Shown here: in pieces, positions 48,382 to 60,451 of the stretch
Position numbering within the stretch: the first letter of the stretch is position 1
Layout of the letters: each line of letters starts with the position of its first letter
Assembly: GCF_009870125.1 (NCBI RefSeq)
Contig: NC_046681.1
Coordinates: forward strand, 4,787,001-4,851,000
From: Drosophila pseudoobscura
Taxonomy: Eukaryota > Arthropoda > Insecta > Diptera > Drosophilidae
Direction: 5' to 3'
Length of the DNA stretch: 64,000 nt
Notes under the pieces: model-generated
Databases searched by the model: none
The model's input: only the letters and a program-made list of their open reading frames with translations
What the model was told of the DNA's origin: nothing
Made by a program: the position numbers and the translations under genes

Positions 48382-48387
48382 TTTATT
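48382..48387 (-). terminator. Poly(A) signal of tektin gene
   Basis: AATAAA on the minus strand lies 87 bases after the TAG stop of the tektin gene. Confidence 0.55.
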
Positions 48388-48473
48388 TAAACGTGCATCA
48401 CATATACTGCTACGTCAAAGAACCATATAAAATATAACTCAACAATTTTGATCCATTCCAGGAGAACTATTAT

Positions 48474-50352
48474 CTAGAACGTTGCCGAGCCGCTCAGGGC
48501 ATTCGCCGATGGGTAGTGTGAGCGAAGCAGCATACAGCGCTCCCGATCCGTAAACAGGGTGCGGCGCTTGAGCATTATCTCCCGCTCGAGGACGGCGCGT
48601 GCTGACACCAGATCACTCTTGACCCGCTCGGCCTCGTCCAGTTCGTGGAGCATCGCGGAGACGCTGCTCTGAATGGTGTGCACCTCGTCGATGAGGTCCT
48701 GTTGGGCCACGTCTCGACAGTTCTCGACATTGGGGCGATAGCTGCGGTTGTCCATTCGCGTCTGGGCCACCTTCATGGCGGAATCGAAGCTGCGAACGCG
48801 ACGGCGAATGGTGAGGATGCGGGTCTCGGTGTCGGCGAGGGTCTGCAGGATGTTGCGAAGATCGTTCTCGAAACGCTGCACTGCCTCCTGGGTGCAATTG
48901 ATGCGCGCCGTAAGAGCCTTCTCTACTATATCGGCCTGGGTGCGAATGTCCCGGGCGGCGTTCATCAGGATCGAGTTGAGGGTTGCGCGCAGGGCCACCG
49001 ACTTCTGGCGGCACTTCTCACAGTCCTCGAGTGTCTCCATGCTGAAATGCTCCCAGTACTTCTCTGATGCCTGCTCTGGGGGCTGACGCACAGCTCCGGG
49101 CCGAAACATAATCGTTCGCGAGTTGTTGTTGAGGCCCTGGTTGAGGGTATCGATTTCGTAAGCCTCCTTCTTATCACTCCAGTCGTACTCCAACCGCTGC
49201 CTGGCCGTGCGATTCTCAACCTGCTGAGCCTCAAAGTCCTCGAGGGTCTTCTTCAGCAGGCGCCGTATTTCGGCAATCAGAGCCAGTTCGTTGACAAGCT
49301 CTTCCTCGGTCTGATCCCTCACCAGTTCCGTGTCGGGACGAGAGGCTCGTTTCTCAATGCACTCCTTGGCAATTGACTCCGGAACGCCGAGTATCACGAG
49401 GGACTTGCGCAGCTTTATGCGTTCCACTTCCATTGTGGATATTTCGTCGGCCATCGCTTTAATGGCATTCTCCAGAGTGTTCTTCCATTTACCAATCAAC
49501 TGGGATCGCAGCTTCAGCTTGTCGGTAGTTTCCGCCTGGGTTTTCGTGACCAAGGCCGACAGTCGCTGGAACTCTGTAGCGGCACTAAAGCGATTTCTGC
49601 GGGAGGAAGTGATTAACGTGTGCATTCTGATCAGGGTACTAGATAGTCATTACTTATCCGCCTTGTCCAGCACTCCGTTGATCAATTGAATCGTTTGATG
49701 GTTCCTTGTTCTCCACTCGTTAGGACTGAAGCGAGTGATCGAGTAACGATCCACTACTGGACGTGTTCCCGTCAGGCCTGCCATAGGACTCCAATCGACC
49801 TTGCCAGAAGCCCAGGGCCCGATCGGACCCATTGGCATCAGCTGATCCTTGTGTGGCAGATCGTCGCCCGCCTGCGGCAAATAGCATGGCGGATTCTGAA
49901 GGTTGTCCCTATTCGGGTCCATAGCACGCTGCACCGAAGAGATTATTAAACGGGAAACGGAAAAACTTTAGAGAACTTTCGATACTCACGGCAAACTGAA
50001 CTTCTTCCGTAAAGATGGGTTTCTGCGATTGATTGTACTGATCTGCTCGCATGTCGGCCAGCTGCTTCTGCTGGTGATCTACTCCGGCTTGGAGATCCGC
50101 CTGAAGCTTCTGGTGCTCCTGGGCCGGACCCACCACTGTCAGATGGATGTTCTGCTGGGCAGCCTCTTCAGGGTACGGTGCTAAAGCCACCATAGCCGGG
50201 TTCGGAGCCTTCTTCAGTCGAAATGAGGGAGGATCCGGCGGCAGTGGACAGATCAATGGAGCCGGACATGTTGCCGGAGGATTTAGGTCCTTGACCTTGG
50301 CTTGGCAATCCCCGTCTCCCTGGTGCGGCGTCTTCTTTTCCTCACAACTCAT
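48474..50352 (-). CDS. Tektin (tektin-3/5-like) with N-terminal extension
   Basis: Minus-strand exons 50352-49990, 49928-49654 and 49596-48474 give 586 residues; introns are 61 bp (gtgagt/gtgcag) and 57 bp (gtaatg/cgcag). Residues 1-150 are Pro- and Gln-rich and unlike the family core. A tektin-type YSITRFSPNEW segment starts near 183. A long, highly charged coiled-coil rod runs from about 215 to near the end. The tektin signature nonapeptide is at 500-508 and reads RPNVENCRD, with Asn where Leu is usual. Tektins form filaments bonded inside doublet microtubules of cilia and sperm tails, so a structural role in the sperm axoneme is expected. The order of motifs and the wording around the signature are closest to tektin-3/5. 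The ATG at 50352 is the only one opening the frame. Extra N-terminal length is unusual, since tektins are commonly 400-490 residues. Confidence 0.93.
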
Positions 50353-51437
50353 CCTCAATTAACTTACTCACAAGACCACAAAAAGTAACAAGAATATTTA
50401 TTTTAAACTAATTTTTTCTCCGCTTCGCTTTTGCTTTGTTCGTGAAATAGATTCTGACTGAAAATTTCGTTTCACTTGTTTAAAGGACATAAACATTCAA
50501 TCTGCCTTTCGGGTATGGCAACGGTTACTAGATTGTTTTTTTGTCTTTGTCAAAAGCCTCGAATATACCGTATCCACTGTTATACATACACATGTAGGTA
50601 TTTTTCTGAAATCATTTGCTCAGAATTTGGTATACTAAATCTATATATATATGTCGGGTGTCTATTAGAATTCGGATCTGTTTCCATTGCAACACGCCAG
50701 ACAGTGCATTCCTCAGCGGGGCTACTGTGTGGGCGACTCCAATTTATTACATGGCAACTACACAGTAACTACACATTTCTTATATATTGGGGTGAAAAAG
50801 AGGGCATGCCCAGAAAATTCCACGCATGCAAGGTAAAATCCACCTCTTCGCCTAATATACGTTAAAGACAAAAACTAGATTTTTCACCAAGGTATCCCTC
50901 AACGCTCAACGCGCTCTCTCTTCTGCCCCTTTCTGAGCGAGTCGTATCTATTTACCCACTCTCACTAAGAAGGTCCGACATAATAATAAAAAGGACTGAA
51001 AAATATATGGGATTTCATCAGTTGAGAACGGCTCAGCGAAGACGAAATTTTTATAATTGGAGATCAGCTCCAAACCTCGAGATATTATTGTTAATCAACG
51101 AAGCAATCAATTGAGTTATCCTCATTTCTAATCCGTGCGACCACAATGTGCACCACAGCAAAACGTGGCAGGTCCCGATAGTGTTATACTATGTAAATAT
51201 TTTGTTGCTTTGTATCTTTTAGTATTGTTGTTTAGTACCCTCCGAGAGGGTAATTAAAAATAGTTGCGATAAAAGATATTAGAAGATATTATAGGAAATA
51301 TCATAAGATCTATTGGAAGCTTCTTCTCCGTAGAGGCAGTGTTGAAATATTTTATAGTCTAAACGATTGATGTTTATTCCAGAACTTCTCTGACTCAAGA
51401 CTGACAATTTAAAGCATAATTAAGCGTTTTGATTTAA
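50353..51437. other. Spacer between tektin and CATIP-like genes
   Basis: About 1.1 kb between two same-strand genes. AATAAA on the minus strand at 51378-51373 ends the CATIP-like gene. The tektin promoter must lie near 50360-50500, but no TATA box is clear. A 129-codon plus-strand frame at 50476-50865 lacks coding features. Confidence 0.55.
51373..51378 (-). terminator. Poly(A) signal of CATIP-like gene
   Basis: AATAAA on the minus strand lies 60 bases after the TAG stop of the CATIP-like gene. Confidence 0.6.
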
Positions 51438-52703
51438 CTAGGAATTAGCGGCCATGTTTTGGAAGAACATGATGGAAAACTCAAGGACGTTGCTGGGCTT
51501 ATAGCGTAAGAGATTCAGCACATAGTCCTGCATGAAGTCGGCCAGCTCGGAGTGACCTTCCAGGTAATTTATGGCATTTTCATAGTTTAGGGCCTTCAGT
51601 TCTCTGAATTTCCTGGCCAGCTGGGTGTTCTGACGCCACATCAGCTCTAGTTTGGGCAGAATCATCTCCTTGCGCTTCGGCGGGATGCAAGCGGCGTGCA
51701 GCAAATAGTTGTAGCCGCGCCAGTAGTGCAGGGCAATGCGGCCTTCGGGGGTCATGAACGTCTCGGCCACATCCTGCAGTTCATCGTTGAAGCACTGCTG
51801 GGTCACAATATGCACGGTGTTCTTGTAGGTGCGGTAGAAGATGCGTACCACCTTGCGCTCTTTGTGCACCACCAGATTGCAGCGCAGCACTCGGCCGTAG
51901 AGGTTCATGGTGTAGTACTCAAAGTCGCCCACAAAATTGTTGCACACCAAGTGCCGCATGAGGAGCATGATGCCTCCGTCGAGCACAAACACATGATCAC
52001 GATCCTTGATGTCGATGCGGGCCTTGAACTTCTGGGTTTCCTCGTTGATCTTCGTCGCCCGAATCGCTGTGAGAAGAAGATCCGCATGGTTTCTTAGCTC
52101 CAGGGTCTTCTCAATCTTGGCATGATCGACGCGGTCGAACTCCATGCGCTTCTCGCAGATCAGCAGAAACTTTTCGTCGTACTTCCCCTTCAGCTGATGG
52201 CCACACTCGACGATGCCCTTGCCCTTCTTCATCTTGCTGCTGCTGAAGACCACGTAGCCATCGTAGGCCTCCTCCACGTTCAGGCAGAATCTCCCAATCT
52301 GTTTCAGTTCGCGCTCGAAGAAAATCTTTAGATTCTCGTTGAGCTTGCAGTTGGTGTTCCTCAGCTTGGAGATATACAGCTGCTCTTTAAAAATGACGGC
52401 TTGCTTCACGGGCAGAAACTGCTTGGGATTGATGCCCCAGTCGCACACCCGATACTGGTCATCGGAGGGCTCGATGGGCCGCAGCAGAGCCGATATAATA
52501 CTCGATACACTGATCTCATCCTGGGCACTAAGCTTATCCGTCTCCTCGCAGGCCTCGCTAAAAACGCGCTTCTTATTCGGGTCTCGAAATGTATCCAAGT
52601 CGCACGGCACAAAGAGCGGTGGGTCCAACATCAGTTTAGTTGTATCTTCTTCTGAAGCTATTTTTAATAACCGATTAAAGTGATTGCGAGGAACTAAGTA
52701 CAT
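51438..52703 (-). CDS. CATIP-like ciliogenesis protein, intronless
   Basis: A single exon of 421 residues. An in-frame TAA two codons before the ATG at 52703 fixes the start. Codon use is strongly fly-like throughout. The centre (about residues 130-340) is a beta-rich stretch with no catalytic motif, signal peptide or membrane segment. The last 42 residues (380-421) contain ELADFMQDYVLNLLRYKP followed by a VLEFSIMFF segment, resembling the RIIa-type dimerisation helices found in axonemal proteins. Layout and this tail resemble CATIP (C2orf62), which partners TTC17 in cilium formation. The match is from remembered similarity, so the family call is moderate while the gene itself is certain. It lies 1.1 kb upstream of the tektin gene on the same strand, consistent with a shared testis programme. 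An initiator-like site is at 52744-52739, and a short upstream frame overlaps the start. Confidence 0.8.
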   Translation of the reverse strand: MYLVPRNHFNRLLKIASEEDTTKLMLDPPLFVPCDLDTFRDPNKKRVFSEACEETDKLSAQDEISVSSIISALLRPIEPSDDQYRVCDWGINPKQFLPVKQAVIFKEQLYISKLRNTNCKLNENLKIFFERELKQIGRFCLNVEEAYDGYVVFSSSKMKKGKGIVECGHQLKGKYDEKFLLICEKRMEFDRVDHAKIEKTLELRNHADLLLTAIRATKINEETQKFKARIDIKDRDHVFVLDGGIMLLMRHLVCNNFVGDFEYYTMNLYGRVLRCNLVVHKERKVVRIFYRTYKNTVHIVTQQCFNDELQDVAETFMTPEGRIALHYWRGYNYLLHAACIPPKRKEMILPKLELMWRQNTQLARKFRELKALNYENAINYLEGHSELADFMQDYVLNLLRYKPSNVLEFSIMFFQNMAANS

Positions 52704-52738
52704 ATCTTACCCATTCTTAGGATTTTTATGGAGAATTT

Positions 52739-52744
52739 TACTGA
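52739..52744 (-). promoter_or_regulatory. Initiator-like site of CATIP-like gene
   Basis: TCAGTA on the minus strand, about 39 bases before the ATG. A TATATAA run lies at 52785-52779 but is roughly 12 bases too far upstream to be a standard TATA box for this start. Confidence 0.3.
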
Positions 52745-54043
52745 TAATATTAAAAATATGTATTCTACGAGCTTAATGTTATATAAAACTGACAGTAAGA
52801 AAGTATAACTCAAAGCTGTGCTGATTTGTTAAGAACACAATGGCTATCTTAAAGAATTGACTTAAATACATGAGATACTAGTTGATGCATGAATACTAGT
52901 GATATATTCTCTCTCTCTATTTCTGATTCTCCCAGCGATGTCATTTGGTTCTTAATCGAATGTGAGCCGAAGAAACGATGTGCTCGATGTGCTTACTGGC
53001 GTTGTCTACCATTTTCTCTGTGAGTGTCGATAACGTACAGGCGCTCTTGTCTCAGTTGCAACCGTTTCGTTCTTCTCCTCTATTCACATGCCTACTTATT
53101 GTATTAGATATGCCAAATAAAAAGCCTCGCAGACATCGTGGTAGGAATACTTACAGTCTGTAGAGTGAAGGCTACAGAAGTTTCTTATAGTTTACTTACA
53201 TCAGTTCATAAATTCAGTTTGAATGTTATACTTTATTCATGTCTCGCTGAGGATCTTCAGTCAGAATGCCACTCAAATCTTGCCTTTGTCCTGCTGGCCA
53301 AGAACTTGACTTGCTTGGCAATTAGTCAGAGCATCAGGGAACATCTTCAAGTGCTCTGTGTGTTTAGTAATTCTGAAGTGGCCCAGAGCGCAACATTGCT
53401 TCAAAATTGCGCTGCAACAAGCGAAACAAATAGAAGAAGTCCTGACATGCTCCCTTAACTAATTGCAAGGCCAACAGCTCTTCAGACAACTTAAAGAGCG
53501 ACAAACAGCGTGTTCCAGGGGGTGGCTGCCGGGGCTGACAAGTGTAAATAAGAGCCGAGTACGTGTACGCGAGTGTGTGTGCCTTTGCGTGCTTTAATGG
53601 CAAAGACTGTAACCGAATGGACGGCAATAAAAGGGTCACAGGAGGGACATGCTCATTGTTATTGGGGCGCAAACAGAGGACCCATCGGCCACTGGAGGGA
53701 GGGCGTCTCATTAAAACGCAAAAAGCGTATGAGAATATCAACAGTTGAGAAGGAACACACACAACACACAGCAAAGCGGAGGAGCAGATAAAGGCTGAGC
53801 AAAGGGTAAGAAATAAATAAAATGGCTCCGTCTCGGGCTCGGACTCGGACTTCGGCCTGGGTCTCTGCTTCGGCAATATTAAATTTGTTATTAAGCTTGT
53901 AATTATTTGCTGAGGCGGAAATGTAGGCATCTGCTTCTGCTGCGCCTCCCTTTCTTTCTTCTTAACTACGCGAATTACGCTCCATGAAAATGAAAATATA
54001 AATAAATTATGCAAAAGACAAAGACAATGCGTTTTTTTCCCCA

Positions 54044-54063
54044 TTCATTCGTTCATTCATTCC
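54044..54063. repeat. CATT tetranucleotide repeat
   Basis: Tandem CATT/CGTT units. Confidence 0.7.
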
Positions 54064-54639
54064 GAGGATCCTCCGTTGTCCGCTTATTTCACAGTCAAGT
54101 AAACTTTAAAAGAGAAGCTCACGGATCCAAGGTCCAGGTCCTGTCCCGGGGCACGGACAGCGGACAGCCACAGGAGTTGTGTTCCTTCATTGTGGACCTC
54201 TCATTAATTTGTTATGCATTTCTCTCTACGCGTAAATTAACTACAATTGTTTCTGTGTGCCGTCTTCCACTTACATTTAATCTTCTTCATCTCCATCTAC
54301 ATTTCCATCTCCACACGCTCGCCTTTCATTTTGCATTCATTTCAGGCCCCGTTCATTTCCTTTGCATTTGTTTTGCATTTCTCGTCATTGTTCGCCCTCG
54401 GCCCCACTGTCCTTGCCCCACACCAAGCCATATCACACCATACCTATACACTACCCCACCCCACCCATTGAGTGCTAAAATAAATCAAAATGTATGTGTA
54501 TGTGAGTGGGGCACAGAGAAACCCTGGGAAAAACACCAACTAAAAAAAGGAAAGCAAATCTTAAATGAAAATTGTAACCGCTGCGGCTGTGGAAAAAGCC
54601 ATTGGGAATCCGTGGAGGCTGAACCGGGGATGTGGCTGG

Positions 54640-54682
54640 GGCTGATGCTGGAGCTGGAGCTGTAGCTGTAGCTGGAGCTGGG
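54640..54682. repeat. GCTGGA/GCTGTA hexamer repeat
   Basis: Tandem hexamers GCTGGA and GCTGTA. The same pattern recurs at 60384-60451. Confidence 0.75.
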
Positions 54683-55460
54683 GAAAACTGTTGGTAATCT
54701 CCAAGCCCACATGTATTGGGCTCGTGGGCTTTGGAATACGGATTGTGATTGGGGGTCGGCGGGGAGCTTAAGGGTCAGTAATAAATGTCATGATATGAAA
54801 TTTATTTACGCGCTACGAAAAACCAAAGCAAAGGAATGCAATAACAACAGCACGAGCGACCTAGGACCAAGGACCAAGAACAAGAATCGTAGGAACAATG
54901 CCACAAAAACAGATACTCGCACAGATACACGCACAGAAGGAGACAAGCCTCAGCCGAATGGCAAAAGACAATTAAAGTGGAATTCCAGAGAAGAATGCCG
55001 AAGGGCCAAAACGGATGATAGAAAACTCTGATACATGCTGATCACATGGAGAAGTGAAGAACATTGTACATTCACAATAAGTAATGTCCCAAGAGATATA
55101 GACGCATTCCAGCAGTTTAAATCTATTCTTTTTTCCAGCGGATCATTCAAAGGCTAAACAAAACGGATTCACTGCAAACCAGTATAGTATTCCATGTAAG
55201 TTACTTTTATGTTGTAATTATTAGTTGAAGAACTCAGCTTATACCATACCAGCTTAGAATTTAAAATATACTTGCATATTTTATCTTTACCCGAAATAAG
55301 CTCCAAAAACATAAACATGTCTTCTATCATCATGAGGCATACATAAAATCTCCCCCTCCCCCTCAGCAAATCCCTCAGAATCCACGTGGGGTATTCACTT
55401 ACAACAGAAGCTAACCCTGAGACAACAGTCGGACATTCCCCTAACTATAGCACAAACCCA

Positions 55461-55465
55461 AAGAG

Positions 55466-55498
<33 letters not shown>
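55461..55498. repeat. (GA)n microsatellite
   Basis: Purine run AAAGAAAG passing into a perfect GA repeat of about 13 units. Confidence 0.9.
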
Positions 55499-55806
55499 CA
55501 AACACACCTCCTCGTGGATGCAATTATATGAGAGACACGCAACAAGGGCCACACAATGAGAATCTCAGGCTCAATCTTGATAACAATGTAAATAATACAG
55601 GTTCTCGCAATTTTTCTGTAATTAACACATCCCCAGCAAAACAGCAGGCAAATGGCAGAAAAGGACACTCTTCTCGCAGACAAGTTCGTACATTCGTCGT
55701 ATATCATATAACTCTCATTTTGAATGAGTGCTGACTGAGAGCATGACAGGATTGCGTGTTGGTAGGAAGAACTGTGGCACTGCTGCAGGCATGAAACCTA
55801 AGCCAG

Positions 55807-55856
55807 GTGATGGGTGATGCGGGGACGGGGCATGGGGAATGGGGGATGGGGGATGC
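55807..55856. repeat. GGGGGATG-type G-rich repeat
   Basis: Degenerate tandem GGTGATG/GGGGGATG units on the plus strand; could form G-rich structures, not shown. Confidence 0.65.
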
Positions 55857-56242
55857 ACGAGTACTCTTACAGAATGGTTTCAGGACCTTCACTCATACAT
55901 AAACACAAAAGTGTTGTCAGCTCGCATCGCATTTTTATGAGCTGTTCATGTGAAAGGACATGCAACCCCATCCCCATACCCATCTGCCTGTTTTGTGCTT
56001 GTTTTGTTTGTGTCAGGTTTAAGTGGCATCTCTCGACACATCTCTCCACCAAATTGGCATGCTTTCGCCAGGCACCGCTCATTGTCTCTTTAGGGTCTTG
56101 TAATTTGTCAGTCAGTTATGGGATAAATGAGCGTGAATTATGTAAAAAGCAATTAAAAGGAAACTTTACCCATCCTTGCTTTACGCCTTCCATGTATTCC
56201 ATGCTCGAGTATTCGAATGCAATTGAGGTCAGAGCGCACAAT

Positions 56243-56275
56243 TGAACTGTGAACTGTGAACTGTAAACTATGAAC
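56243..56275. repeat. GAACTGT tandem repeat
   Basis: Three good copies of GAACTGT plus two decayed ones. Confidence 0.75.
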
Positions 56276-57246
56276 GGGGCAAAAACAAAATGGCAAAAAT
56301 CAAACAGAATAATTTCATTAAATCAATTGAATATTGATTGATGAATTCGTTCGCCATTTGTGACATTTATATTCATGTTCGCATTCAAGCGTGCAGGCCC
56401 ATAAATTAATTGTAATAAAAATGCCAATCACAAGTTGTATAGAAGGCCAGACCAAAAATCCCTGCCAGACCCCAAATGTTAACCTGAATTCTTTACAAAC
56501 TTTCACCCCTCACTGCACTTTCTTCCGATATTTCAATAGTCGTCTATTAAATGCATAAACTTTGGCTTATAACATTGAAATTTGTTAGCCTGAAAAGCAG
56601 CAATTAATTTATAAAGTTGGCAGAAGAGAAGAGTGTACGGAATGAAATGGCTGTTCGAAAGTTTCGTAAATATTTAGATCGCTTTGAAAACTTTCCCAAA
56701 AAGGCTTACACATGTGCGAGAAAAACTCAGATGAGTTGATTAGTTAATTAAGTTTTAGGTCCCTGTCTCTCCATTTCAGTTACTAGCCTGGTGAGAGGGC
56801 GCTCGCCTACAACAGAGAGTACTCCCCGGTGTCACTGGCAGAGGTAAACTATTGTCTTTCAACAACCTACAATATTTTCTGCAGAAAATTTGAATTTTCC
56901 AAGGAAATAAAGAGTAACAAAAAATTCTCAGAGTTCGAAAAAACAATTGCCGAAAAACAAACGGCTGCCCATAGTACACCTTTCGAAATCCTTTTTGTGG
57001 CCATTCCCAGCAAAACACAAAAACTTTATTTTATAAAATGCAAATTATTTTCCAATTTGATTTCATTATGCAATCTCAGTGAGCATTATCAAGTACAGTC
57101 GCAGGGAGAGCACATTTTGCTGGTTGTTTTCTTTTCTGGCGTCCTGCATTGACAAGCAAACAAAACTCGGTGCTCGGAAAATCTGCAGGCAAACAAAAAA
57201 CTTTGGCCAAGGTGTTGTGTTGGTGCTGCTGTTGCGGTAGCAGGTG

Positions 57247-57280
57247 CGGCGGATGGGCGGATGGGCGGATGTGCGGGTGG
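57247..57280. repeat. GGCGGATG tandem repeat
   Basis: Three copies of an 8-base GGCGGATG unit and a decayed fourth. Confidence 0.75.
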
Positions 57281-58977
57281 TCTGAAAAACAGGCAACAGG
57301 ATGCGGCAAGCAGCGGCAGCACAGTCTGTGCGAAAACTTGACTGTTGTCTGATTTTGTTTATTTTACAATAATTTGGGCTCTGTACTTCTCGCCGAAAGT
57401 TTTGGCCAGAACTGTGCGCACATCCCACCCAATGTACGAGTAGACCTATTTATATTGCATAATAATATTTGGAAAAATATGCATAAACTGCCACGTTGTT
57501 TATTGATTCTACCCTGGATGGTTGGAAACAACATCCAATTTGAAGGCAAGCCCAAGCACTCGTGTAACATTTCCATTTATGTTTATTGATGGCCAGCTGG
57601 CGGGTTGGCTACGGAGAAAACATTCTCAACTAAAATCCACACTGGAAGGAGAATGAAGTTTAGCTGGGATTTCTATCTGCAATAGCAACGGAGTAGCGAC
57701 TGCAGCCGAGAGTGACCCACTTTTCCACTATCCTCATCAGCTCATTAAGCATCAAGTTGCTTTAAATAAACTTTCGCTGAAAAAATACATATAACACAAA
57801 ATACAAAAAACCAAAAACAAACTTGGCTAATTAATTAGAGCCTGAGACGGTGGCTGTCTGGTGGCAACATCATTAACGAGCCCGCACCATGGCTCGCCGC
57901 ACCAAATCCCCCAAAAGACCCAATCGACCCACTGACCGACCATTTTTTGTTTTCTCCGCGCGCTTAATTAGCTGACGCTTGACAGGTGGCAGAGTTTATT
58001 AAAGATTATGATATGCCAGGGAAAAACTGATGCCAAAGCTTAAAGTCCTTGGAAGCTGCTTTAAGGAAGAGACTAATTAGCAAAAAGTTCAGCTGGCAAA
58101 TGAATGAAGGAAGCAGAAGCCGGCTGAATAGAAAGGATACCATATTCCATGCTTCGTCGCAGGGCTGGAGCATCAGAAGCATGTGCCACCTGGTATTTGG
58201 ATGTGGATATTCAGTGGATATGAGTTGTTTGGTGGGGGGAGAAACATTTAATTCAGGGAACATCAGGGACAGTGACCATTATAAATTATATTTCAAAACT
58301 CAAGCAATAAAAATATTTTTCAAGTTTTAAAGGTATTTTTGGTTAGAATAAAGGAATAACATAATAATTATTTTTCAGCAAAAAACGGAGTGAACTACAA
58401 ATAAAAGTTCTTAGGCGGAAAAGGTATTTCCCAAAGTGAACTCAAATCTTCATGGAAATCGAATCAGGTCTGAATTCACGGATTAAATCAAGGCTTACAC
58501 TGAAGCACGCTTTGAAAAATATTTGAAAAAAGATTGTAAGCTTAAAGTAGGGAATGTATCAATGGAACCCATAACCAAAGCCCTGAACCAATTACTCAAA
58601 GGAACCTCGAGCCGCGGCTGCAATTTCACTCATACTCGTACTCGTAAATGTTTACCCATTCCATTCAGATCGCACTCCGCCAAAGTTGTTTAAAAAACTG
58701 TTTGTAAAAGTGTAAAGTAAAAACAAATATGTATGTATGTGTATATGTGCGCGTATAAAAAAGCATGAAAACTGGCGAGTGACATGTGGAAGAGAAAAAG
58801 GAAAGGGGCTGCGACTGGGACTGTGACTGGGGCTGTGAGGGGGATAGATAGCTGGAAGGCAGCTGGGCGTAAACCACTCAAAGGCGTAAATAAATACGCC
58901 ACCCGCATAGGTAGGCTATGCTTTTTGTTTGCCCTGGCTGTGTATATGTTTGTGTAGGCTCACGTATGCCCCCAATG

Positions 58978-59193
58978 AATGTGTGTATGTGTATGTGTGT
59001 GTGTTAATTTGCCAACAAAGACACGTACAAACATGCAAACAGCATTTAAGAGATTTACTAAAAGAGAAAGCTCGCACCTGAAAGACATCTCTTCCCCACA
59101 CGGATAGAGTGTGCGTCTGTGTGAGTGTGCGTGGGTGTGGGTGTGAGTGTGTGGGAAAGTATTCAACCGCTGTGAGTGTGAGTAAGCGAGGGT
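58978..59193. repeat. TG-rich microsatellite cluster
   Basis: Two blocks of imperfect TG/TATG repeats at 58978-59003 and about 59108-59193; a shorter TATG run precedes them at 58726-58752. Confidence 0.75.
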
Positions 59194-60383
59194 TTGAGTG
59201 TTTACCTTGTCATTGCTATTAATTTGTACACGCTACATAATAGCTCTGTCAATATTTTCCAAACATACTCTAAAAAGGTGCCACCCGGTGAAAATGGGAA
59301 TAGGTATAAAAAGTTGTCGAGTACTCGTACAAGAGCTTGAAGGTCGCTGGAGGGTGGACGGCTGGGGTGATGGGTGGCTTGTAATGGGATATGAGAGCAG
59401 ACTAAGCGATCTCATTATGCTCACCCAAGGTTTGGTGAAATCGTTAGGATACGGAACAAAGCCTTTCAGATTATGTATGATTGTTCCATTGTCAGAAAAC
59501 TCAGTCTCAGATTCCCTTAAGCAGCTTTTAGAAAAACTCCACTATAATGCGTGGATTCACAATATAAATGTATAGATCATAGTATCAAAACATCACTTGA
59601 ATAGTTCAAGATTACTTCTTTGGAAAATTATCAGAGAAGAATTAACAAGTAGAAACCTATAGCCTATTATAACACCACATCATTAAAATGTCATCATACG
59701 AATGCAGATCATACGAAAAACTCTGAACTCCGAAAGGATTACCCTGTTTCTCGTCCACTAAAAACCAAACGAAGTCGACAGTCTTTGTGATATGAAGTGC
59801 AGATAATGTCCTAGTCTTGGTACATTTTCCACATATTATCCTCCATCTAAGGAGTTTCTTTACTTGATTTTATAAAAGTGATTTCTAGCCATACCTTTAA
59901 AGAAGAGTAATGCTTTTAGATAATCTAGAGTCCCACCTCTTCGCAAAAGCCTCTACAAACTCGACTGGTAGTCGGAAAACCACAAGGAAATTTCAGTTCC
60001 CAACCGTCCCCATACTAACCCCCTGAAAAGGCATATCAATCAACGTTGTGAAAAGAAGTCCATTGTGCGTTAACAAGTGGCACGTTGTCCGATTGATACG
60101 CAGGCTTCAAAAAAAGTCGAAAAGCCAAAGCAGGCAAAACAGAGCAGGCAGAACAGCAGAAGAAAAGAAAAGCAAACTCAAAAACCGAAACCGAAGCCGA
60201 GCCAACCCAACCCAACCGTGATGTACATATCTATAACTGTGCCTTGGCTTTGCCCAACATTTTGCTAGCTGCAGCTTTGTGCCGAATCCCGGTCACAGGC
60301 CATGGCTGAGCCGAGGCCCTTAGCCACATCCAATGTCAGTTGCTATAGTTGCCGCCTGCAACTCAAACATCAACAGTAGCCGT

Positions 60384-60451
60384 TGCTGAAGCAGGAGCTG
60401 TCGCTGGAGCTGGAGCTGGAGCTGTAGCTGTAGCTATAGCTATAGCTGCAA
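60384..60451. repeat. GCTGGA/GCTGTA/GCTATA hexamer repeat
   Basis: Tandem hexamers with stepwise changes GCTGGA to GCTGTA to GCTATA, in runs that suggest successive slippage. One frame reads Ala/Gly/Val but without gene context. Confidence 0.8.

Larger units (their letters stand above)
40001..48473. other. Gene-free region, last part up to the tektin gene
   Basis: No supported protein gene. A GC-richer block lies at about 43050-43700. Repeats are at 41747-41765 (CAAA), 44181-44206 (TTTAAAA), 44983-45009 (GGTGCC), 45121-45155 (CCCCAT) and 46083-46098 (TG). A dispersed-repeat fragment beginning with TTAGGTTAGG is at 42269-42356. A 30-residue frame with a signal-peptide-like start lies at 45160-45252. 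AATAAA on the minus strand at 48387-48382 belongs to the tektin gene. Confidence 0.5.

Noticed and set aside
53364-54665. Open frames of 226 (minus) and 218 (plus) codons
   Set aside because: Both run through low-complexity TC/CA-rich DNA and lack codon bias, start context and any family motif.
54640-60451. GCTGGA/GCTGTA repeats at two places as possible parts of one gene
   Set aside because: The Ala/Gly or Leu/Glu reading comes purely from hexamer repeats and there is no flanking coding sequence.
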